Origin: GWC2-37-8 sp964485555
Lineage (GTDB): Bacteria > Patescibacteriota > Minisyncoccia > Moranbacterales > GWC2-37-73
DNA length: 22,540 nucleotides
Assembly (NCBI GenBank): GCA_964485555.1
Contig: CAZAJN010000076.1
Location: forward strand, 1 to 22,540
Direction: 5' to 3'
Shown here: in pieces, positions 7,294 through 14,063 of the stretch
Layout: the number at the start of each line of letters is the position of its first letter
Position numbering within the stretch: the first letter of the stretch is position 1
Notes under the pieces: model-generated
The model's database searches: none
Told to the model about the DNA's origin: nothing
The model's input: the letters and a program-made list of their open reading frames with translations, nothing else
Position numbers and translations under genes: made by a program

Positions 7294-7839
7294 TCATTTT
7301 TTGCTTTCTTTGCTGTTCTTATGCATCGGGGAGAAAAAACTCATCATGACTTTGTCATGTTTGTCTTGATCCGACTCCTTTTTTCTTTTGCGAAATATGT
7401 AATAGATCAATGCGCCAAATGGACCGGATATTAACATGAAAAATATCCATGATTTTTTCCAGCCAGTCTCATTTCTTTTGGCGTGCCAGATCATCCAGAT
7501 CCAAAAAAGCAGTGATAAGGCTAGTGATGCAATGATCAGCCAAGCGCCAAGCTTGTTCTCTCTGGAGAAGTTCACTGCGATAGGCTCGGTGTTGTCATAT
7601 TGTTTATTGGCGGCGACAAATAGTTCGCTTATTTTTCGAAATAAAAATGCGATAATTACTTGAGCAAATTCCAGAGTCTTGTTCAGATATTCTGAAGCTA
7701 ATGCAAAAAAATCAGCAGTATTTCTCCTGAACGGTTCCGTTGATTGCCAGGTCTCAACATAGAAGGATGTGAGCTTATTGAACAGTTCAACAAGTTGGAT
7801 CCATAATTTTCCTTGAAGATCTTGGAAGAATTTTTGCAT
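7294..7839 (-). CDS. Two-helix membrane protein, unknown function
   Basis: 181 residues. The N-terminal ~90 residues are soluble and aromatic-rich, with amphipathic stretches. A first membrane helix lies at about 97-118 (LGAWLIIASLALSLLFWIWM) and a second at about 128-148, where SWIFFMLISGPFGALIYYIF and then RKRKK resemble the second helix of PLDc_N-type (phospholipase D nuclease N-terminal-like) membrane modules. The tail is highly charged, rich in Lys and Asp. No catalytic motif is visible. A promoter is present directly upstream (7867-7895) and divergent to rnhB. I cannot assign a function; the helix-pair resemblance is only suggestive. Confidence 0.8.
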   Translation of the reverse strand: MQKFFQDLQGKLWIQLVELFNKLTSFYVETWQSTEPFRRNTADFFALASEYLNKTLEFAQVIIAFLFRKISELFVAANKQYDNTEPIAVNFSRENKLGAWLIIASLALSLLFWIWMIWHAKRNETGWKKSWIFFMLISGPFGALIYYIFRKRKKESDQDKHDKVMMSFFSPMHKNSKESKK

Positions 7840-7866
7840 TTTTTTAATATAAAATCATTACTCATT

Positions 7867-7895
7867 ATTATAGCGCCTAAGTTGATTGATAGCAA
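7867..7895 (-). promoter_or_regulatory. Promoter of the membrane-protein gene
   Basis: On the minus strand TTGCTA (7895-7890), 17 bases, perfect TATAAT (7872-7867), about 27 bases before the ATG at 7839. Confidence 0.75.
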
Positions 7896-7964
7896 AAAAG
7901 TTTCGTGTAGCGCGAGGTTTTTGTTGGCGCATCCTCTGCATTTTTTGTGAAGGTAGCTTCTTTT

Positions 7965-7993
7965 TTGATGCAAAATGAAATATGCGATATACT
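7965..7993 (+). promoter_or_regulatory. rnhB promoter, apparently leaderless
   Basis: TTGATG (7965-7970), 17 bases, TATACT (7988-7993). Only 8 bases separate the -10 box from the rnhB ATG at 8002, so the transcript should begin at or within a base or two of the start codon. No ribosome binding site is possible on such an RNA. Confidence 0.72.
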
Positions 7994-8001
7994 GCTAACA
8001 T

Positions 8002-8730
8002 ATGGAATTATCAAACTTCATTCTTGAGAAGGATTTTGCCCAACAAGGGTATACTTGCATCATCGGAACTGATGAAGTGGGACGCGGACCGCTGTGCGGC
8101 CCTGTTTTGGCTTGTGCGGCCATGTTTAAAGATCCTAGTTTTGAAATTCCGGCTGAAAAGCAGAAGCAATTCGATCTGATCAGGGATTCCAAGAAGCTTT
8201 CGGAAAAGCAAAGAGATGAGATTTTTGATTTCATAAATGAACATTTTCATGTTGGAATAGGGCTTTGTGATCATGAAACAATCGATCGAATCAATATCTT
8301 GGAAGCAAGCTTTCTTTCCATGAAAAAAGCCATTCAGGATCTTCAAAGAATCATGAACCTTGAATCAAAAAATAAGGGTGAGAAGATAGGTCCTATGATT
8401 AATGATTCAAAATTCTTGATTCTAGTCGATGGAAATAAGGAGATCCCTAATCTATCCATGGAGCAATATTCAGTTATCGGTGGGGATAAGTTGGTCAAGT
8501 CCATTTCAGCAGCCTCAATCATGGCCAAAGTGACACGCGACAGGATCATGCATGAAATGCATCAAAAATACCCACAATATGGCTTAGATAAGCACAAAGG
8601 CTATGGAACCAAGGTCCACATGGAAGCATTGGAAGCATTTGGACCATGTCCGATTCATCGCAAAAGCTTCGCGCCAGTGAAAAGAAGCCTCAAAAAGAGC
8701 CAAACCCTTGCCAAGAAGCAATGGTCGTGA
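8002..8730 (+). CDS. rnhB: Ribonuclease HII
   Basis: Endonuclease that cuts RNA in RNA-DNA hybrids and removes misincorporated ribonucleotides. 242 residues. The signature GTDEVGRGPLCGPV holds acidic residues D24 and E25; the third acidic residue is in LVDGN, and the fourth probably in AKVTRDRIM. The conserved YGLDKHKGYGTKVH motif follows, and the C-terminus is basic. An insert of about 15 residues (around ESKNKGEKIG) precedes the LVDGN strand. The start at ATG 8002 is set by the promoter 8 bases upstream. First gene of the rightward RNA-metabolism group. Confidence 0.95.
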   Translation: MELSNFILEKDFAQQGYTCIIGTDEVGRGPLCGPVLACAAMFKDPSFEIPAEKQKQFDLIRDSKKLSEKQRDEIFDFINEHFHVGIGLCDHETIDRINILEASFLSMKKAIQDLQRIMNLESKNKGEKIGPMINDSKFLILVDGNKEIPNLSMEQYSVIGGDKLVKSISAASIMAKVTRDRIMHEMHQKYPQYGLDKHKGYGTKVHMEALEAFGPCPIHRKSFAPVKRSLKKSQTLAKKQWS

Positions 8731-8811
8731 TATTATGGTTTCGATGTTTTAATATTTATTTAATAGTGGTTCTTAGGTTTCTAAAGGGCGCAATTAAGGC
8801 AATTTTTCACC

Positions 8812-8845
8812 TTTACGAACTTTACAAACTTTAAGAACTTTAAAC
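8812..8845. repeat. 9-bp tandem repeat upstream of rpmF
   Basis: CTTTACGAA, CTTTACAAA, CTTTAAGAA and CTTTAAACT lie in tandem, ending 6 bases before the rpmF ATG. They match the 9-bp units inserted in miaB at 470-513. Confidence 0.78.
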
Positions 8846-8851
8846 TAAATT

Positions 8852-9046
8852 ATGTCAGTACCGAAACAAAGACACACCAAACAAAGACGAGATGCTAAGC
8901 GCGACCGTTTCGCAATTGATGCCATAAAAACACAGACTTGTTCTAAATGTGGAAAGGAAAAACTTTCTCACCGTGTTTGCCCTCACTGTGGTTTCTATAA
9001 GGGAATGGAAGTCGTCAATACGATTAAAAAGGTGACCAAGAAATAG
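8852..9046 (+). CDS. rpmF: 50S ribosomal protein L32
   Basis: Small zinc-ribbon protein of the large ribosomal subunit, 64 residues, usual length. It starts MSVPKQRHTKQRRDAKR, typical of L32, and carries two CxxC pairs (TCSKCGK and VCPHCGF), so it is the zinc-binding form. It sits between rnhB and nusB in a ribosome/RNA-processing neighbourhood; rpmF next to rnc is a common bacterial arrangement. No Shine-Dalgarno site: a tandem repeat occupies the upstream bases. Confidence 0.95.
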   Translation: MSVPKQRHTKQRRDAKRDRFAIDAIKTQTCSKCGKEKLSHRVCPHCGFYKGMEVVNTIKKVTKK

Positions 9047-9155
9047 GTTTTTGTTTTGTTTGAAACATCTACTTATTCACATAAACTAAAGTTCTTAGCG
9101 CGAATTATTTCGAGACGTTCAAACTCTTGATTGATTTATTCGCTCACAAATTTTT

Positions 9156-9662
9156 ATGGCAAACAGACATCTTCAGAGATCCGTTGCAATGCAAGCCCTA
9201 TTTGAATGGGATTTTCAAGGGAGGCATGATGAACTTATCGAGGAAATAGTTGACCGTAATGTGAAAGAATTTGCGCCTGGCATAGAGGAATTCGGTTTTG
9301 TGGAGGCTTTGGTCCGGGGGACGCTTGAAAATCGTCCAACTATTGATGCTCTTATTGAGAAATGTGCGCCAGAGTGGCCGTTGGAACAGGTTACGATTAT
9401 CGATCGTAACATTTTGCGTTTGGGTATTTATGAGCTCATGCATGGAAATTACGGAGAAGTTCCTCCGAAGGTTGCCATAAATGAGTCGATAGAGCTGGCC
9501 AAAACTTTTGGAGGTGAAAGTAGCGCACGTTTTGTTAATGGCGTGCTTGGAACAATATATCGTGAAATGGGTGAGCCTATGAAAGATGACACGAGCAAGA
9601 AACATAAAGAAGTTAGTGAAGATGGTAAGGGTGTTGTTGAAGAAAGGGAAATTGTGGAATAA
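9156..9662 (+). CDS. nusB: Transcription antitermination protein NusB
   Basis: All-helical protein that with NusE (S10) binds boxA RNA in rRNA antitermination complexes. 168 residues. It opens with the family pattern RHLQRSVAMQALFEWDF; the C-terminal hallmark VPPKVAINESIELAKTFGGESSARFVNGVLGTIYRE is complete (about residues 108-143). A charged, probably disordered tail of about 25 residues follows (KHKEVSEDGKGVVEEREIVE). 109 bases separate it from rpmF and no strong promoter is seen, so co-transcription with rpmF is likely. Confidence 0.94.
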   Translation: MANRHLQRSVAMQALFEWDFQGRHDELIEEIVDRNVKEFAPGIEEFGFVEALVRGTLENRPTIDALIEKCAPEWPLEQVTIIDRNILRLGIYELMHGNYGEVPPKVAINESIELAKTFGGESSARFVNGVLGTIYREMGEPMKDDTSKKHKEVSEDGKGVVEEREIVE

Positions 9663-9664
9663 TA

Positions 9665-9810
9665 AATTTTTGAAATTACAAATTTCAAATTGCAAATTCC
9701 AAACAAATTCCAAATTACAATTCGCCAGTTGGCGGACAAATTTAAAAATTTGCGAGTTGTCATTTGCGGATTGTTTATTGTTTGGGGTTTGATATTTGAT
9801 GATTGAGATT
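9665..9810. repeat. Intergenic repeat block between nusB and rnc
   Basis: The left half is tandem-like (AAATTACAAATTTC, AAATTGCAAATTCC, AAATTCCAAATTAC). The centre holds a hairpin CGCCA-GT-TGGCG. The right half carries degenerate reverse complements (TTTGCGAGTTG, TTTGCGG, TTTGGGG, TTTGATATTTGATG). Overall it is an imperfect hairpin element filling nearly the whole gap. Confidence 0.7.
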
Positions 9811-9818
9811 TATAAATT

Positions 9819-10502
9819 ATGGTTGAATCTTTGGCTAAGAAGATCGGTGTCAAGTTTGATAATATTGAACTTTTGCGACAAGCTGTCACTCACCGTTCAT
9901 ATCTGAATGAGAATCGAGATTACGCGCTTGATCACAATGAGCGTCTGGAATTTTTAGGCGACGCTGTTTTGGAACTTATAATCACAGAATATCTCTACAA
10001 TAACTTCAGAAATCCTGAAGGGGAGCTTACGAGTTGGAGAAGCGCGTTGGTTAATGGTGAGATGCTTGCTCATGTGGCGCAAGAAATAGGCGTTGAGAAA
10101 TTTTTACTCATGAGTCGCGGAGAAGCCAAGGATACTGGACGCGCAAGGCAATACCTTTTGGCAAATGCCTTGGAGGCTATTATTGGCGCCACTTATCTTG
10201 ATCAAGGTTACGAAGTCAGCAAGAAATTTGTGCTTGGAAATGTTGCCACACAATTGAAGGAAATTCTTGAAAAAAAATTATATCTTGATCCCAAGAGCTA
10301 TTTCCAAGAGAAGGCGCAAGAGAATAACAAGGTGACTCCATCATACAGGGTGATGAAAGAATGGGGTCCTGATCATGACAAACATTTTATCGTGGGAGTT
10401 TTTCTTTCGGACGAATTGGTAGCTGAAGGTGATGGCAACTCCAAGCAAGAAGCGCAAAGAGAGGCCGCTCGCAAGGGACTCGAAGTGAAAAAATGGATAT
10501 AG
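9819..10502 (+). CDS. rnc: Ribonuclease III
   Basis: Double-strand-specific endonuclease for rRNA processing and mRNA turnover, acting as a dimer. 227 residues. The catalytic domain signature HNERLEFLGDAVLEL gives E41, E44 and D48; the second acidic cluster reads LANALEAIIGATYLD, with E119 matching E. coli E117 and N116 at the place of E. coli D114. The C-terminal dsRNA-binding domain spans about 153-224 (DPKSYFQEKAQ ... SKQEAQREAARKGLE). Start ATG 9819 directly follows the repeat block. Asn at the D114 position is, as I recall, seen in other bacterial RNase III proteins, so activity is likely kept. Confidence 0.95.
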   Translation: MVESLAKKIGVKFDNIELLRQAVTHRSYLNENRDYALDHNERLEFLGDAVLELIITEYLYNNFRNPEGELTSWRSALVNGEMLAHVAQEIGVEKFLLMSRGEAKDTGRARQYLLANALEAIIGATYLDQGYEVSKKFVLGNVATQLKEILEKKLYLDPKSYFQEKAQENNKVTPSYRVMKEWGPDHDKHFIVGVFLSDELVAEGDGNSKQEAQREAARKGLEVKKWI

Positions 10503-10507
10503 TTTTC

Positions 10508-10600
10508 AAGAAACATACAAACACGCAAGCATCTAAACATATGATAAAGGCAGTCTCAGTGGCTGTTTTTATGTTTGTATGCTTAAATGTTTGCATGATC
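10508..10600. repeat. Inverted repeat downstream of rnc with terminator-like centre
   Basis: AAACATACAAACACGCAAGCAT...AAACAT on the left is mirrored by ATGTTTGTATGCTTAAATGTTTGCATG on the right (imperfect arms of about 28 bp). In the middle AAAGGCAG can pair with CTGTTTTT around TCTCAGTGG (G-U pairs included), which may work as a weak terminator for the rnc group. Confidence 0.65.
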
Positions 10601-10608
10601 CAAGACGA

Positions 10609-10637
10609 TTGCTTGTTGCTCTCAAAAATAGTATAAT
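10609..10637 (+). promoter_or_regulatory. Candidate promoter of the amidohydrolase gene
   Basis: TTGCTT (10609-10614), 17 bases, perfect TATAAT (10632-10637). The leader would be about 158 bases and would include the inverted repeat at 10672-10803. Confidence 0.6.
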
Positions 10638-10671
10638 TTAGGTATAAAAACAAACTTCTAAAATAAAAAAA

Positions 10672-10803
10672 ATATGCCCGGTAGTGAAAATTAAAAAAAA
10701 TCAAAAACTGAGTATATTAACGAATGATAAAATAAATCATAAAACAAAAATAAAAAAGAAAATCTTTTGGGCAAAGCCCATTTGAATTTCTACTACCGGA
10801 TAT
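10672..10803. repeat. Inverted repeat flanking an A-rich leader, right arm at the start codon
   Basis: CCGGTAGT (10678-10685) and ACTACCGG (10792-10799) are perfect inverted copies. With neighbouring ATAT/ATAT and G.AAATT/AATTT.T, about 18 pairs can form with one 2-base bulge and one mismatch. The right arm overlaps the first bases of the ATG at 10802. The A-rich interior has one small hairpin, TGGGC-AAA-GCCCA (10768-10780). It could be a mobile miniature element with terminal inverted repeats or an mRNA structure hiding the start. Confidence 0.6.
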
Positions 10804-12394
10804 GCTTGATATTATTGTTAAAAATGGAACTATTCTTGATGGGACAGGCGAGCCCATGTATCGAGGCGATGTTGGAATCCGCGAAGGAAAAATTGTTGAA
10901 ATCGGGGATCTTCACAATGAACATTGTGAAACTGAAATTGATGCCAGCGGAAAATATGTAGCGCCTGGATTTATAGATGTCAATAATCATTCCGACACCT
11001 ATTGGCGAATTTTTCTTGACCCAAGTCTGGAGAGTCTGCTGTATCAGGGTGTCACCACTATAGTTGGCGGAAATTGCGGAACCTCTTTGGCGCCACTGGC
11101 CAATCATGATGTGATAAAATCAATTCAGAAATGGACTGACATGAAAAAAGTCAGTTTCAATTGGCTCAGCATGGGAGAATTTTTGAAGGAAGTTGAGAAA
11201 AAGAAACTGTCGCTTAATTTCGCCAGCTTGGTTGGACACGGAACATTGCGCCGCGGCCTGGTTGGCGATGAAGTCAGGGACATTAGTCCTGCGGAAATGA
11301 AGCAAATGAAAAAGATGCTTTCGCAGGCAATGAAGGACGGAGCGCTGGGTTTTTCTACTGGTCTGGTGTATACCCATGCCAAGCTAGCTTCTTCTCGTGA
11401 GATTGCGGAACTGGCTGAAATAGTCAAAAAATTTGGAGGTGTCTACACCACGCACATACGTGGCGAATCGCACGAGCTTATTCGTGCGGTTGAAGAAGCC
11501 ATACGTATCGCTCAAACAACAGGGGTGCGTCTTCAAATTTCCCATTTGAAAGCCATGAGCAAACAGAATTGGCCACTCATGGAAGAGGCTTTGAATCTTA
11601 TTGAAACGGCGCGCTCGAGCGGTATAGATGTGCATTTTGATGTATATCCATACACTTCAACCGGTAGCGTCTTGTACATCTTGCTTCCGGATTGGGCCAC
11701 TGAAGGTGGACGCGCAATGATGTTGACTCGACTGAAAGATGCTGACACCAGGAAGAAAATAATCAAGGAGATGAAGGAAAATGAATATGATTATTCGAAA
11801 ATAACCATTTCTATTTCTGCGCTGGATAAGACTTTGAATCATAAACGCATCGTGGATATCGCTCAGATTCAAGGGAAAAGCGTGGAAGATGCAATCATAG
11901 ATGTTTTGATCGCCAGTGATGGCCATGTCGTCACCATGATGGAAGTGCTCAGTGAGAAAAACGTGGACAAGGGCGTTATCAATCCTTTTTCAATAATTTC
12001 CTCCAATGGCTCAGGCTACAACATTGAGCATGTGAAAACTGGTGAGATGGTTCATCCTCGAAATTTCGGATCTTTCCCTAGAGTTTTGGCTGATTATGTG
12101 CGCTCCCGAGGAGTTGTGGGGTGGGAAGAAGCTGTGCGCAAGATGAGCGGACTTCCGGCCGAGAAGTTCAGACTTGAAAAGCGCGGAATTCTGACCAAGG
12201 GAAATTATGCTGATGTGGTCGTTTTTGATCCCAAAAGAGTCAGGGATTTGGCTACAGTTGAGAATCCTTACCAATACAGCGAGGGAATTAGTTGTGTCAT
12301 TGTTAATGGACAAATAGCCTTGAATGATGGTAGTATTAATGATCTGCGGGCAGGCGAAGTCTTGCGCAGAAAATCATCATTGTTTGAATTCTAA
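10802..12394 (+). CDS. N-acyl-D-amino-acid deacylase-like amidohydrolase with altered metal-site residues
   Basis: Amidohydrolase-superfamily protein, 530 residues, D-aminoacylase length. An N-terminal beta-sandwich part (IIVKNGTILDGTGEP) leads into PGFID at 55-59. Family landmarks kept: C92 in GGNCGTS, H218 in TTHIRGES, H248 in ISHLKA, HPR 418-420 and FGSFPRVL, and a C-terminal GNYADVVVFDP. Two landmarks differ: the usual HxH after PGFIDV reads N61-N62-H63, and the usual catalytic Asp of the SDG motif is N402 (SSNGSG). In characterised D-aminoacylases the Cys and two later His residues hold the tight zinc, and the Asp is the general base. The fold and one zinc site are therefore likely, while classical deacylase activity is uncertain. 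It stands alone between rnc and murD; a role in peptidoglycan or peptide scavenging would be a guess. Confidence 0.85.
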   Translation: MLDIIVKNGTILDGTGEPMYRGDVGIREGKIVEIGDLHNEHCETEIDASGKYVAPGFIDVNNHSDTYWRIFLDPSLESLLYQGVTTIVGGNCGTSLAPLANHDVIKSIQKWTDMKKVSFNWLSMGEFLKEVEKKKLSLNFASLVGHGTLRRGLVGDEVRDISPAEMKQMKKMLSQAMKDGALGFSTGLVYTHAKLASSREIAELAEIVKKFGGVYTTHIRGESHELIRAVEEAIRIAQTTGVRLQISHLKAMSKQNWPLMEEALNLIETARSSGIDVHFDVYPYTSTGSVLYILLPDWATEGGRAMMLTRLKDADTRKKIIKEMKENEYDYSKITISISALDKTLNHKRIVDIAQIQGKSVEDAIIDVLIASDGHVVTMMEVLSEKNVDKGVINPFSIISSNGSGYNIEHVKTGEMVHPRNFGSFPRVLADYVRSRGVVGWEEAVRKMSGLPAEKFRLEKRGILTKGNYADVVVFDPKRVRDLATVENPYQYSEGISCVIVNGQIALNDGSINDLRAGEVLRRKSSLFEF

Positions 12395-12400
12395 ATGCGG

Positions 12401-12503
12401 GTAACTAGTAATTAGTCACTAGCAACTGGTAAATAGAAGATGTTTGTTTTGTTAATCCGAAAAATTATTTAACGCTAGTTGCTGATTACGAGTTGCTGGT
12501 TAC
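12401..12503. repeat. Inverted repeat between the amidohydrolase gene and murD
   Basis: The left arm (12401-12430, beginning GTAACTAGTAATTAG) and the reverse complement of the right arm (12474-12503, beginning GTAACCAGCAACTCG) match at 21 of 30 positions by my hand alignment. The arms flank about 43 bp of AT-rich sequence and fill the gap up to the murD start. Confidence 0.65.
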
Positions 12504-12510
12504 TATTTCT

Positions 12511-13914
12511 ATGGATACTTCTTTTTTCAAAAACAAAAAAATAACTGTCATGGGAATCGGCCTGCATGGAGGCGGAGTGGCTGTTGTGAAATTTTTGGCT
12601 GCTCATGGTGCTAAAGTGATTGCAACCGACCTCAGATCGAAAGAGCAGTTGAAGGCGTCCCTGGAGAAATTGAAAGGAATCAAAAATGTGCAATATGTGC
12701 TTGGTCAACATCGCATGGAGGATTTTTCCAAAGTAGATATGGTCATCAAAAACCCGGCTGCGCAATGGAATGACAAGCATATAAAATTTGCTCTGGAAAA
12801 CAATGTTCCAGTAGAAATGGATTCGAGCATTTTCTTCAAACTTTGCAAGAGACCAATAATTGGAGTTACAGGCACCAAGGGCAAGACAACCACTTCAACC
12901 TTGATCTATGAAATTTTGAAAGCGGCAGGAAAGAATCCTATCAAGATAGGAATTTCTCAAGTTTCCGTATTGGACAAATTGTCTCTTATTAAAAAAGATT
13001 CAATTCCTGTTTTCGAGCTTTCATCTTGGAGGCTATCTGCACTAGGCCGCTACAAACTTAGTCCGCACATCGCAGTGTTCAAAAATATCATGCCAGATCA
13101 TCTGAACTATTACGGCAGCATGGAAAAATATTTCCAAGATAAGAAATATATATTCGCCAATCAAAAACCTAAGGATTGGCTCATCATCAATGGCGACGAT
13201 GAAACGCTTTGTGAGGGCATCAAAGATGCTAAAGGGCAGATAGTTCGCTTTTCCTATGGTGAGCTCAAAAAGAGCCGGGCTGTTTTCATTGACGATGGAG
13301 CAATCTATCTCAACAATGGCATTGATGTCAAAAAACTCATAGATCTCAAGGATGTTGTAATTCCTGGTCATCACAATCTTTCAAACATGATGGCTGCTAT
13401 CGGCGCGGTTTTTGCTTGGGGACTGAATGCGAGTGAAATAAAAAAAGCCTTGCCTCAACTAAAAGGTGTGGCTCACCGCTTGGAATTCGTGCGTGAGATT
13501 GGCGGCGTTAAATATTACAATGACACAGCTGCCACGATTCCTGACGCTGCCATTTCAGCTCTTGGAGCATTTGAAAAGCAGATAATTTTGATCGCCGGCG
13601 GGACTGATAAGAATCTGGACTTTGCTCAATTTGCCAAGGAAATTTGTGAAAAAACAAAAGGACTTGTTTTGCTGAAAGGGAATGCTACTGAAAAATTGAT
13701 AAACAGCATTAGAAAATGCTCGAGCGAGACCTTTGCTTCAGAAATAGAAATTGTCGAGTCAATGGAGGCTGCAGTTGCGAGTGCCAAGATTCTTGCCCAG
13801 AAGGGCGACGTGGTCTTGCTTTCTCCAGGCGCGGCCAGTTTCGGACTTTTTGCTAATGAGTTTGATCGAGGTGATAAATTCAAGGATGCGGTGAAAAAAC
13901 TCAAAAACATCTAA
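12511..13914 (+). CDS. murD: UDP-N-acetylmuramoyl-L-alanine--D-glutamate ligase
   Basis: Cytoplasmic Mur ligase adding D-Glu to UDP-MurNAc-L-Ala. 467 residues from ATG 12511; a TTG at 12493 is in frame but lies inside the repeat, so I prefer the ATG. The Rossmann-like N-terminal domain starts KITVMGIGLHGGGVAVVKFL; the ATP loop GVTGTKGKTTT is at about 118-128; the central-domain NIMPDHLNYY motif follows. The C-terminal domain carries GVAHRLEFV, YNDTAATIPDA, AGGTDKNLDF and SPGAASFGLFANEFDRG, a combination diagnostic for MurD. Part of the peptidoglycan set with murA, mreB and ftsQ in this window. Confidence 0.95.
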   Translation: MDTSFFKNKKITVMGIGLHGGGVAVVKFLAAHGAKVIATDLRSKEQLKASLEKLKGIKNVQYVLGQHRMEDFSKVDMVIKNPAAQWNDKHIKFALENNVPVEMDSSIFFKLCKRPIIGVTGTKGKTTTSTLIYEILKAAGKNPIKIGISQVSVLDKLSLIKKDSIPVFELSSWRLSALGRYKLSPHIAVFKNIMPDHLNYYGSMEKYFQDKKYIFANQKPKDWLIINGDDETLCEGIKDAKGQIVRFSYGELKKSRAVFIDDGAIYLNNGIDVKKLIDLKDVVIPGHHNLSNMMAAIGAVFAWGLNASEIKKALPQLKGVAHRLEFVREIGGVKYYNDTAATIPDAAISALGAFEKQIILIAGGTDKNLDFAQFAKEICEKTKGLVLLKGNATEKLINSIRKCSSETFASEIEIVESMEAAVASAKILAQKGDVVLLSPGAASFGLFANEFDRGDKFKDAVKKLKNI

Positions 13915-13962
13915 ACGTTGAAACTAAAAACGCGCAAAGAAAGGTGACTGTTGAATTTACGC

Positions 13963-13991
13963 TTGCATTTTGTTTATAAATATGCTATAAT
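13963..13991 (+). promoter_or_regulatory. Strong promoter upstream of the CAP-domain gene
   Basis: TTGCAT (13963-13968), 17-base spacer, perfect TATAAT (13986-13991). The transcript should start near 13998, where an ATG is located. Confidence 0.83.
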
Positions 13992-13997
13992 AGAGTT

Positions 13998-14063
13998 ATG
14001 AGAATAAGAAAGGGTGATTCCGCGAGGATTGCCCTTTTTCTTTTTTTAAAAAATTATGGCTAA
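13998..14063 (+). CDS. Possible leaderless 21-codon leader ORF overlapping the CAP gene start
   Basis: ATG 13998, 7 bases after the -10 box, opens a frame beginning MRIRKGDSARI and ending KNYG, with stop TAA at 14061-14063. It translates the whole terminator-like hairpin and overlaps the first 8 bases of the downstream gene (start 14056). The architecture fits a leader peptide coupled to an attenuator, but the frame may be open by chance. Confidence 0.35.
   Translation: MRIRKGDSARIALFLFLKNYG
14012..14047 (+). terminator. Terminator-like leader hairpin (putative attenuator)
   Basis: GGGTGAT(T)CC pairs with GGATTGCCC around the tetraloop GCGA, followed directly by five T, one C and seven T (14035-14047). 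It lies about 15 bases after the expected RNA start and 9 bases before the CAP gene ATG, so it would interrupt that gene's own transcript unless prevented. Confidence 0.7.

Noticed and set aside
9198..9889. Minus-strand frames over nusB and the repeat block before rnc
   Set aside because: Shadow frames of nusB extended by AT-rich repeat sequence; residues mirror the repeats.
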